Assembly: GCA_037139695.1 (NCBI GenBank)
Contig: JBAXFX010000067.1
Location: 1 to 6,332, forward strand
Reading direction: 5' to 3'
From: JAAXTX01 sp037139695
GTDB taxonomy: Bacteria > Patescibacteriota > Minisyncoccia > Moranbacterales > UBA1568
DNA: 6,332 nucleotides
The position numbers were made by a program, and so were the translations under genes. The number at the start of each line of letters is the position of its first letter. The first letter of the stretch is position 1. Below the pieces are notes generated by a model that saw nothing but the letters and a program-made list of their open reading frames with translations, was not told where the DNA came from and did not search any database. Below are positions 1-6,309 of this stretch, piece after piece.

Positions 1-61
1 CCGCACGAGGTCTTCGTGGAAGGGAAGGCGATTGCACTTCAAGCTAGAATGTAGGTCTCGA

Positions 62-991
62 TCAGATTTTCAAATACCGCCGTATGGCGATGAAGCTCGA
101 GACCACGCCGAGCAGCACGCCCGTGATGACCGTCGCCGGGGCGAACGCCCACAGGAACGAGAGGTATACCTGAAAGAATGTCCTTCCGCCCAGGATCTCG
201 GACAGGAACGGGCCGGAATTACGTGAGAACGCGAACGCGACGGCCGTAAGAAAAACGACCGCGGACGTAGCGGCAGTAAGCCCGTAAAAGACGCCTTCGA
301 AGAAGAGTGGCATCCGGATATACAGGTTCGACGCGCCGACAAGCCGCATGACTTCGAATTCCTGCCGATGGGAATAGATGGTAAGGCGGATAGTATTGAA
401 TGTGATGAGGACCGCGATGAGCGTGAACGCGATGCCGAGCGTGAGCCCGATAGCCCGTGCCCGAGCGGTATAGTCGTTCAGGCCCTCGATTTTCTTCTTA
501 TTGCGGGCATAGTTCACCTGATCGATCTCGTTCTGATAGGTCGAATCCTGGAGCTTGCTCGCGATGAGGTCATAGTCCTTGGGATCGACCGCGCGGACAA
601 TGAGAGAGGAAAGGAGCGGGTTCTCCCCGATAGCAGTGACGGCATCGGCATTCACCTGGTTCCCATCGCTTAAGAATTGCTTGAGCGCATCCTCTTTGGA
701 AACGTAGGTGATGGAGGATATCTCCCGGTATTTCGAAAGCTCGTCGCGAATAGCCAGGATACGGCTTTCCGAAATATCCGGCTTGAAGGTGACGCTGATA
801 CTGATCTTTTCCTCGAGGTTGCGGACAGCCAGGCTTCCCGCGAAACCGATGAGCGCCGTAAGACCGATGATAAAGAGGGAAAGCGTGAGCACGGAGACGG
901 TCGCGAATGTCAGCCAGCCATTTCGCTGGTAGTTGTCCACGCCTTCCTTGAAGGTCCGCCAGAGTTTGATCGTTTTCATAGGCTTGTTCAT
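62..991 (-). CDS. ftsX: Cell division ABC-transporter-like permease FtsX
   Basis: This is the membrane subunit of the FtsEX complex, which in other bacteria passes the ATPase cycle of FtsE across the membrane to activate peptidoglycan hydrolases at the division site. The 309-residue product has the FtsX layout: a short cytoplasmic N-terminus, membrane segment 1 at about 26-50, an extracytoplasmic domain at about 55-175, then three membrane segments at about 180-203, 229-255 and 275-303, ending in a basic tail (RRYLKI). The cytoplasmic loop has the family signature HRQEFEVMRLVGAS at 208-221, the likely contact with FtsE. The ATG at 991 lies 4 bases past the ftsE stop, which suggests translational coupling. 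A second ATG at 979 (MKTIKLW) is equally plausible, as neither has a clear Shine-Dalgarno. The frame stays open upstream to 1339, but that part lies inside ftsE and does not resemble FtsX. Family assignment is secure; the hydrolase partner is not visible. Confidence 0.95.
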   Translation of the reverse strand: MNKPMKTIKLWRTFKEGVDNYQRNGWLTFATVSVLTLSLFIIGLTALIGFAGSLAVRNLEEKISISVTFKPDISESRILAIRDELSKYREISSITYVSKEDALKQFLSDGNQVNADAVTAIGENPLLSSLIVRAVDPKDYDLIASKLQDSTYQNEIDQVNYARNKKKIEGLNDYTARARAIGLTLGIAFTLIAVLITFNTIRLTIYSHRQEFEVMRLVGASNLYIRMPLFFEGVFYGLTAATSAVVFLTAVAFAFSRNSGPFLSEILGGRTFFQVYLSFLWAFAPATVITGVLLGVVSSFIAIRRYLKI

Positions 992-995
992 GTTT

Positions 996-1865
996 TCAGA
1001 CGATGGTTCTCCGCTTGGGCTCCGCATCCGAGGTGACATAGCGACCCACCATCTCGTCGCTCGCGATATGCCCGCGGTCGAGCAGTATGACGCGGCGACC
1101 GATCTTGTCCACGAGTCCCTGATTGTGTGTGGCAAGGATGACCGTCGTCCCGAGCTGGTTGATCTCGAGCAGAAGGCTGATAATCCCCTCCGCCGAGACC
1201 GGATCGAGGTTACCGGTCGGTTCGTCCGCGATGATGATCTTCGGCTGCAGTATGAGGGCCCGGGCGATCGCGACCCGCTGCTGTTCGCCACCGGAAAGCT
1301 GCTTCGGAAGGTTGCCTGCCTTGCCCTCGAGGCCGACAAGTTCGAGGATCTGCGGGACCTCGTTTTGGATGTCTTCGGTCGGCTTGCCGTACACTTCGAG
1401 CGCGTAGGCGATATTCTCGTACGCGGTTTTCTGTGGCAACAGCTTGAAGTCCTGGAACACCGTCCCGATGTTCCGGCGGTAGTATGGGAGGTGCTTGCGA
1501 TTGATCGCGGTCAGGTCGCGACCATTGAACAACACCGCTCCGGACGTCGGCGTCTCCTCGGCATAGATAAGCTTGAGCAGCGTCGATTTACCCGCTCCGG
1601 ACGCACCGACGAGCGTCACGAATTCGCCCGGCAGGATGGTCAGATGCAGGCCGTCGAGCGCAGGGTAGCCACCTGGAAACGATTTCGAGACATGATCAAG
1701 CGTGATGATAGGAACGACCGACGCATCCGGTTCCGTCAACTCCGGCTCAGCGGGTTCGGTCGACTCGTACGCCGAAAGATTCTCGTCATTCAACGATTCA
1801 AGAACCGGCTCCGTATCCGGCTTGGCGCGTCGTCGTGACGATGTCGTTCTGTCCATGATATCCAT
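996..1865 (-). CDS. ftsE: Cell division ATP-binding protein FtsE, with N-terminal extension
   Basis: This is the cytoplasmic ATPase of FtsEX, which acts with the FtsX product encoded immediately downstream. The 289-residue product carries a complete ABC nucleotide-binding domain: Walker A GASGAGKST at 87-95, Q-loop VFQDF at 136-140, signature LSGGEQQR at 190-197, Walker B IIIADEP at 210-216 followed by a D-loop (GNLDP), and the switch histidine H247 in ATHNQG. All catalytic residues are present. The domain starts near residue 53 (ITLDHVSKSF), so about 50 residues precede it. That leader is basic at first (RRRAK) and then rich in Glu, Pro, Thr and Ser; FtsE proteins are usually about 220-230 residues and lack it. 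The start at 1865 was chosen because GGAA lies 7 bases upstream and the gap to the prfB stop is 20 bases. A second ATG at 1856 is possible. The open frame continues upstream into prfB, where it is non-homologous. Generic ABC ATPases look similar, but the ftsX neighbour settles the identity. Confidence 0.95.
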   Translation of the reverse strand: MDIMDRTTSSRRRAKPDTEPVLESLNDENLSAYESTEPAEPELTEPDASVVPIITLDHVSKSFPGGYPALDGLHLTILPGEFVTLVGASGAGKSTLLKLIYAEETPTSGAVLFNGRDLTAINRKHLPYYRRNIGTVFQDFKLLPQKTAYENIAYALEVYGKPTEDIQNEVPQILELVGLEGKAGNLPKQLSGGEQQRVAIARALILQPKIIIADEPTGNLDPVSAEGIISLLLEINQLGTTVILATHNQGLVDKIGRRVILLDRGHIASDEMVGRYVTSDAEPKRRTIV

Positions 1866-1885
1866 ATTCGTGTTCCGTTTCCTGT
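1866..1885 (-). promoter_or_regulatory. ftsE ribosome-binding region in the prfB-ftsE gap
   Basis: The 20-base gap reads ACAGGAAACGGAACACGAAT on the minus strand. It holds two purine-rich Shine-Dalgarno-like stretches: AGGAAA about 12 bases before the ATG at 1865, and GGAA 7 bases before it. The second is well placed for initiation at 1865 rather than 1856. The gap has no hairpin or T-run, so transcription very probably continues from prfB into ftsE. Confidence 0.5.
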
Positions 1886-2984
1886 TTATTCTTTCGGAGT
1901 GATACTTGATTTGAGAGCGGCTTCGATGAACATTCCGATGCCTCCATCGAGCACCTTCGCCGTATCCGCGGTCTCCACCTTGGTCCGATGGTCCTTCACG
2001 AGGTTGTACGGATGAAGCACATAAGAGCGGATCTGATTCCCCCACTCGGCGCTCTTATGCTCGCCCTTGAGCTCTTTCGTCTCCTGTTGCCGCTCTTCGA
2101 GGATCCGCTGATAGAGCTTCGCCCGAAGCAGCTTCATCGCTTGTTCGCGGTTCTGTAGCTGGGAACGCTCGCTCTGGGAACTCGCGACGATATTGGTCGG
2201 CAAATGCGTGATACGGACGGCACTGTCGGTCTTGTTCACATGCTGGCCACCGGCGCCCGAGGCACGATACGTATCGATACGAAGCTCCTCTGGTCTGATC
2301 TCCGCTTCGGCGGTATCCTCGAGGACCGGCAGGACTTCCACGAGTGCGAACGACGTCTGCCGTAACTGGTTCGCATTGAATGGGGAAAGTCGCACCAGCC
2401 GATGCACGCCCGCCTCCGTCCGCAGGTATCCGTATGCGTACTCGCCCGAGACTTCGATCGTCACGCTCTTGACGCCCGCTTCGCCACCCCGCGACTCGTC
2501 GATGACATGTGCCTTGAACCCTTGCTGTTCGGCATACCGAAGGTACATTCGCAGGAGCATCTCGGCCCAGTCCTGGGCATCCACACCGCCCGCACCCGCA
2601 TGGATGGATACGAGTGCGTCGCCCCGGTCGTGCTGACCCGAGAACAGGAGTCGGAACTCCCATCCGTCGATTTCCTTCCCGAGCGATTCGACCTGCCGGC
2701 GGATATCCTTTTCCTCGGCGGAATCAAAATCCCCGATCCGGGACAGTTCGTCGAGGTCACGAAGCTCCTCGTCTATCCGATTCAAAGAACCAAGCTCCTT
2801 CTCGATCGCCTCGAGTTCCTTGAGGATTTTCGCGGCGTTCGACGGATCGTTCCATAAGTCCGGGCGGATGCTTTCCACTTTCAATTCCTCCCGCCTCCGT
2901 TCTTTCGCGGATACGTCAAAGATATTCCCGCAGATGCGGGAGTTTTTCCTTGAGCGCGACGATAATCTCTTTGAGCTCTTCCAT
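1886..2984 (-). CDS. prfB: Peptide chain release factor 2 (RF2), made by +1 programmed frameshift
   Basis: RF2 recognises UAA and UGA in the ribosomal A site and triggers peptide release. Translation starts at ATG 2984 and runs 22 codons (MEELKEIIVA...REYL) to an in-frame TGA at 2916-2918. A +1 shift at CTT-TGA-C then continues with DVSAKERRREELKV to the TAA at 1886-1888, giving 365 residues, the length of the E. coli protein. In shifted numbering, the coiled N-terminal domain covers about 1-110, the stop-codon reading motif SPF is at 200-202, and the catalytic GGQ is at 245-247 in YRASGAGGQHVN. SPF rather than a PxT motif makes this RF2, not RF1. Residue A241 matches the position that is Thr246 in E. 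coli K-12 and Ala or Ser in most bacteria. A weak GGGA lies about 6 bases before the ATG. An unshifted reading is possible only from a TTG at 3043, and its first 42 residues do not resemble RF2, so I prefer the frameshift model. Confidence 0.95.
2915..2930 (-). promoter_or_regulatory. prfB +1 programmed frameshift site (CTT TGA C)
   Basis: On the minus strand this reads CGGGAATATCTTTGAC. The slippery CTT codon (2919-2921) is followed by the in-frame stop TGA (2916-2918) and a C at 2915, a poor termination context. In the known mechanism, low RF2 lets the ribosome stall at UGA and the P-site tRNA-Leu slip from CUU to UUU; high RF2 terminates there, giving negative feedback. The bases before the slip site match the E. 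coli element AGGGGGTAT CTTTGAC in position, but the internal Shine-Dalgarno-like part is weaker (CGGGAA instead of AGGGGG). Downstream protein similarity resumes at once in the +1 frame, confirming the shift point. Confidence 0.93.
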
Positions 2985-2993
2985 AACGATCCC

Positions 2994-3022
2994 AGTATAC
3001 CATTTTCCACGGAAAACGGAAA
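2994..3022 (-). promoter_or_regulatory. Candidate promoter for prfB-ftsE-ftsX
   Basis: The minus strand has TATACT at 2994-2999, preceded by TG and one base (TGGTATACT), which fits an extended -10 element. A poor -35 match, TTTCCG, lies 17 bases upstream at 3017-3022. Transcription would start only about 2-3 bases before the prfB ATG at 2984, so the message would be nearly leaderless. The 66-base gap is the widest in the gene run, which makes a secondary promoter reasonable. The hexamer match is short and could be chance. Confidence 0.3.
3003..3016. repeat. Perfect 6+6 palindrome in the deaminase-prfB gap
   Basis: TTTTCC-AC-GGAAAA is an inverted repeat with 6-base arms and a 2-base centre. 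The centre is too short for a stable RNA hairpin and no T-run follows in the minus direction, so it is not a usual terminator. It sits exactly in the spacer of the candidate prfB promoter, where a dimeric repressor could bind. No known operator is recognised, and low-complexity A/T arms can arise by chance. Confidence 0.3.
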
Positions 3023-3050
3023 TGAGGACCTGTTTATACTCAAAACTTAC

Positions 3051-3533
3051 TCACGCTGATCCGTATCGACAGGAAAGCGCATCGTATTCGTCGGTCGGAT
3101 AGGCGACCAATCCCGTCTCGTGCCATAAGATGAATTCCGCGATGCCGCAATCGAGCGCCATCTTGCTGCAGATCGTGCAGTACGGTTCCCTCGCCCGCTT
3201 CGGTTCATCACGCTCATCGAGCCGGATAAAATACAGTCGTGATCCGACTATCCTGTCCGGATATTTCCGCAGCGCGTCCATGATGGCGCGTTCCTCCGCA
3301 TGCATACAGCACGTCTTGTCCGTCACCTTCCGGTCGTATGAAGATTTCTCGGTCCGGCATCGCCGACGCGATTCGCGACCGCCCGGCGGGGAATTATATC
3401 CTTCCCCGATGATCATCCCATTGCTGACGATGACTGATCCGCACTTCGACCGCTCACAGGTCGCACGACGCGCGACAGCTATCGCCGCCTCAATCCACTG
3501 CCGGTTTTCGATCTCATCGAGAAGGTGTGGCAT
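3051..3533 (-). CDS. dCMP/cytidine deaminase-family zinc enzyme
   Basis: The 160-residue product belongs to the zinc-dependent cytidine/deoxycytidylate deaminase fold. The catalytic motif is CMHAEERAI, with zinc ligand H78 and proton-shuttling E80. The second half of the site is PYCTIC, with zinc ligands C119 and C122. An N-terminal strand region, CGSVIVSNGMIIGEGYNSPPGG (31-52), matches the substrate-binding region of dCMP deaminases. The likely reaction is deamination of dCMP to dUMP, feeding dTMP synthesis, but substrate cannot be read from sequence, and other nucleotide or tRNA deaminases share these motifs. Extra cysteines (C26, C31, C59, C75, C76) could bind a second zinc, as in phage T4 dCMP deaminase. 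The ATG at 3533 lies 22 bases after the secA stop, without a clear Shine-Dalgarno; the TGA stop is at 3051-3053. There is no terminator before it, so it is probably co-transcribed with secA. By recall, near-identical motif patterns occur in Patescibacteria. Confidence 0.85.
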   Translation of the reverse strand: MPHLLDEIENRQWIEAAIAVARRATCERSKCGSVIVSNGMIIGEGYNSPPGGRESRRRCRTEKSSYDRKVTDKTCCMHAEERAIMDALRKYPDRIVGSRLYFIRLDERDEPKRAREPYCTICSKMALDCGIAEFILWHETGLVAYPTDEYDALSCRYGSA

Positions 3534-3555
3534 ATCGTACGGTACGGGACTTCGC

Positions 3556-6246
3556 TTACATTTTGTGATACGGCGCGTTTATCATCCCGCACTTCTTGTA
3601 CTTATAGACTTCACCAGTCGCAGGATTGACCGCTCCGCATGGACAGGGGTCATTGCGACCGACGACGTGCTCGGCATAAATCGGCTCCTGCTTGACCGTC
3701 TCGCCCTTGTCGCTACCGGAAGCGTCTGCCACACCGAATTGCGCCGGCGTGTCGGAGGCCCCGGAAAGGATGATGTTCTGATTGATGGCCGGCGCGGTTA
3801 ACGGGGCCGAGTGTGTGGGTTCAATCTTGAGCACGGTCAAGAGATACGTCTTGCGCACCGCATCAAGCAGGCCGGTAAAGAGGCTATATGCTTCGCGCTT
3901 GTATTCGACGAGCGGATCGCGCTGACCGTAACCGCGCAGTCCGATACCCTGCCGCAGATATTCGATCTCGTCGAGATGGTTCATCCACAACTGATCAAGC
4001 GCCTGCACGTAGAGGATACGCTGGATACGCTCCCATACCTCCGCCGGAATAGACGATCCCTTCGCGGCAAGCACCTTCGCGCCCTCGGTCGCGAGGTATT
4101 CGCGAATGGCGAGTTTCTTCTCCGCCTCGTCTTTTGAACGGTCGTCGCGGACCCCGTCGAAGAGCGCAAGTGCCGCCTGCTCGTCGAGTACCGGAAAGAG
4201 CCCGTTCGCCTCGACGGCGATCTCGCCGACTTCCCATTCGGCCTCGTGCCCGGCGCAGTGGAACGCGATCATCTTGTCGAACTCCTCATCGAGGAGTGAC
4301 CGGGTCATATCGTTCATGGAAGGCGTGCCGAGCGATTCGCGACGCCGTCGATAGACGACCTCACGCTGCTTGTTCATCACGTCGTCGTACTCGAGAACGT
4401 GCTTGCGGATGTCAAAGTTGAATCCCTCGATCTTGGTCTGCGCGCTCTCAATCATCTTCGAGATTGCCCCACTCTCGATGGGTTCCTCGTCCGGAAGACC
4501 CATGGTGTTCATCATGTTCTTGAGCCGATCACCCGCAAACCGACGCATCAGCTCGTCCTCAAGCGAGATGAAAAAGCGGGTCTGTCCCGGATCACCCTGC
4601 CGTCCGGCACGGCCACGCAGCTGATTGTCGATACGCCGCGCCTCGTGCCGTTCGGTCCCGATGATGACGAGTCCGCCGAGCTCGCGCACACCCTCGCCAA
4701 GCTTGATGTCGGTCCCGCGGCCGGCCATGTTCGTCGCGATCGTGACCGCGCCTTTTTGGCCCGCACCGGCGATGATCGGCGCCTCACGGTCGTGCTGTTT
4801 GGCATTAAGGACGCTGTGTTTCACTCCCTCACGCTCGAGCAGTGCCGCCAGATATTCCGATTTTTCGATGGCGATGGTACCGATTAGGATCGGTTGGCCG
4901 GTCGCGCCGATACGCTTCACCTCCTCGGCGATCTTCTGGAATTTCACTTCTTCGGTCTTGTAGATGATATCCGGAAAGTCCTCACGGATAAGGATCTTGT
5001 TGGTCGGGATGGTGACGACGTCAAGGTCGTATACTTTCGAAAATTCCTCGGCCGACGTCGAGGCGGTACCGGTCATGCCGGCAAGTTTCTTGTAGAGGCG
5101 GAAATAGTTCTGAAACGTGATGGTCGCGAGCGTGCGGGATTCGCGTTGCACGGCGACGCCCTCCTTGGCCTCGAGCGCCTGGTGCAGTCCCTCGCTGTAC
5201 CGGCGTCCATGCATAATGCGACCAGTGAAGTCATCCACGATCAGCACTTCGCCGTCGCGTACCACGTAGTCGCGGTCGAGATGGAACACGAACTGCGCCT
5301 TGAGCGACTGTTCGAGATGATGCACATACTGGATGTTCCCCTGGTCGTAGAGGTTCGGCATGCCGAGAAGTTCCTCGACGCGGGTGATGCCGTCATCGGT
5401 CAGGGTGACCGTCTTGAATTTCTCGTCGAGGACATAGTCCGCCTCCGCGCGGAGCCGGGGCACGATCTTGGCGAAACGCTCGTAGAGCTTGGTGGATTCC
5501 GCGTCCGGGGCCGAGATGATAAGCGGTGTGCGGGCTTCATCGATCAAAATCGAGTCGACCTCGTCGACGATCGCGTAGTGCAAGTCCCGCTGGACCATGT
5601 CGGACAGTTCGCCGACCATGTTGTCGCGCAGGTAGTCGAACCCGAATTCATTGTTGGTTCCATAAGTAATATCGGACGCATAGGCTTCGCGACGCGTGAC
5701 CGGAATCAGGTTCTCGTGTTCAACCGAGACCTCGTTGGAATCGAGGACGTTCGGCTCGTAGCGGTATGAGATACCCTGTTGCAGGATACAGGCGGTCGAA
5801 AGACCGAGAAAATGGAACACCCGCCCCATCCAATTGGAATCGCGCGACGCGAGATAATCGTTTACGGTGACCACGTGCACGCCCTTGCCAGACAACGCGT
5901 TGAGATAAATCGACAACGTCGACGTGAGCGTTTTTCCCTCACCGGTCTTCATCTCGGCAATCTTGCCCTCATGCAAGACAGCTCCACCCATAAGCTGCAC
6001 GTCGTAGTGCCGCTCGCCAATGACTCGATGTGCCGCCTCGCGCACCACGGCAAACGCCTCCGGCAGGAGATCGTCTTCCGTCTCACCTTCGATGATACGT
6101 TTTCGAAACTCGTCGGTCTTAGCACGAAGCGCGTCGTCGGACAGCGCCCCGACCGCCTCGGCGAATCCATTCACTTCTTCGACCATCGGCTCGAGTGATC
6201 CGATGACCCGTTCGTTCGAACCGAATATTTTCTTGAGGAAATCCAT
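3556..6246 (-). CDS. secA: Preprotein translocase ATPase SecA
   Basis: SecA is the motor that pushes unfolded secretory proteins through the SecYEG channel at the cytoplasmic membrane. The 896-residue product is full length (E. coli 901). Walker A is MKTGEGKT at 99-106, the DEAD-like Walker B is VDEVDSILIDEARTPLIIS at 227-245, and the preprotein cross-linking domain follows at about 235-375. The second nucleotide-binding domain has MAGRGTDIKLG (507-517) and the arginine-finger region RGRAGRQGDPG (544-554). The helical scaffold and two-helix finger region lies at about 600-800, with DQLWMNHLDEIEYLRQGIGLRGYGQRDP at 751-778. The tail ends in a Cys motif starting GRNDPCPCG, altered in spacing. 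About 20 residues are inserted near 157-182 relative to E. coli. The start is clear from the typical N-terminus MDFLKKIFGSNER; no Shine-Dalgarno is visible before the ATG at 6246. It is the first gene of the run in this window. Stop is TAA. Confidence 0.98.
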   Translation of the reverse strand: MDFLKKIFGSNERVIGSLEPMVEEVNGFAEAVGALSDDALRAKTDEFRKRIIEGETEDDLLPEAFAVVREAAHRVIGERHYDVQLMGGAVLHEGKIAEMKTGEGKTLTSTLSIYLNALSGKGVHVVTVNDYLASRDSNWMGRVFHFLGLSTACILQQGISYRYEPNVLDSNEVSVEHENLIPVTRREAYASDITYGTNNEFGFDYLRDNMVGELSDMVQRDLHYAIVDEVDSILIDEARTPLIISAPDAESTKLYERFAKIVPRLRAEADYVLDEKFKTVTLTDDGITRVEELLGMPNLYDQGNIQYVHHLEQSLKAQFVFHLDRDYVVRDGEVLIVDDFTGRIMHGRRYSEGLHQALEAKEGVAVQRESRTLATITFQNYFRLYKKLAGMTGTASTSAEEFSKVYDLDVVTIPTNKILIREDFPDIIYKTEEVKFQKIAEEVKRIGATGQPILIGTIAIEKSEYLAALLEREGVKHSVLNAKQHDREAPIIAGAGQKGAVTIATNMAGRGTDIKLGEGVRELGGLVIIGTERHEARRIDNQLRGRAGRQGDPGQTRFFISLEDELMRRFAGDRLKNMMNTMGLPDEEPIESGAISKMIESAQTKIEGFNFDIRKHVLEYDDVMNKQREVVYRRRRESLGTPSMNDMTRSLLDEEFDKMIAFHCAGHEAEWEVGEIAVEANGLFPVLDEQAALALFDGVRDDRSKDEAEKKLAIREYLATEGAKVLAAKGSSIPAEVWERIQRILYVQALDQLWMNHLDEIEYLRQGIGLRGYGQRDPLVEYKREAYSLFTGLLDAVRKTYLLTVLKIEPTHSAPLTAPAINQNIILSGASDTPAQFGVADASGSDKGETVKQEPIYAEHVVGRNDPCPCGAVNPATGEVYKYKKCGMINAPYHKM

Positions 6247-6277
6247 AATAGCGTAAACAAGAGAGAACTCACTACTT

Positions 6278-6308
6278 AGTATCTATCTCAAATCTCACCG
6301 CGATAATA
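6278..6308 (-). promoter_or_regulatory. Candidate promoter elements upstream of secA
   Basis: The 86 bases before secA are more A/T-rich than the genes. On the minus strand TATTAT (6303-6308) matches five of six bases of a -10 hexamer but has no -35 in range. GATACT (6278-6283) matches four of six, with a poor -35 (TTATCG) 17 bases upstream at 6301-6306. Either would start the secA transcript some 25-50 bases before the ATG. Both calls are weak; what is solid is that this is the only sizeable non-coding leader before the gene run. Confidence 0.25.
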
Positions 6309-6309
6309 A

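Noticed and set aside
1..61. Possible start of a further minus-strand gene after ftsX (TTG at 42 or GTG at 37).
   Set aside because: Both frames stay open to the edge, but only 12-14 codons are visible, there is no ATG and no Shine-Dalgarno, and nothing is recognisable. No terminator hairpin is visible either, so the transcript may continue.
992..1339. Upstream extension of the FtsX frame to 425 residues.
   Set aside because: The extra 116 residues are Arg/Ser-rich, overlap the coding part of ftsE in another frame and do not resemble FtsX; the natural start is at 991 or 979.
933..1838. 301-codon open frame on the plus strand.
   Set aside because: It is antisense to ftsE and the start of ftsX and has no recognisable domain; it is a shadow of the real genes.
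1866..2045. Upstream extension of the FtsE frame to 349 residues.
   Set aside because: It runs into the end of prfB in another frame, with low-complexity residues and no family similarity.
2055..2663. 202-codon minus-strand frame overlapping prfB.
   Set aside because: It is an Arg/Gly-rich out-of-frame shadow of the RF2 catalytic and stop-recognition domains.
1886..3043. Single unshifted 385-residue frame covering all of RF2.
   Set aside because: It begins with TTG inside the intergenic gap and its first 42 residues do not resemble RF2, whereas the ATG at 2984 plus the CTT-TGA-C shift restores a normal RF2 N-terminus and a 365-residue length.
4894..5769. 291-codon open frame on the plus strand.
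   Set aside because: It lies wholly antisense to secA. Its Asp/Val/His-rich composition is what the complement of a GC-rich coding frame gives; no domain or start signal is recognised.
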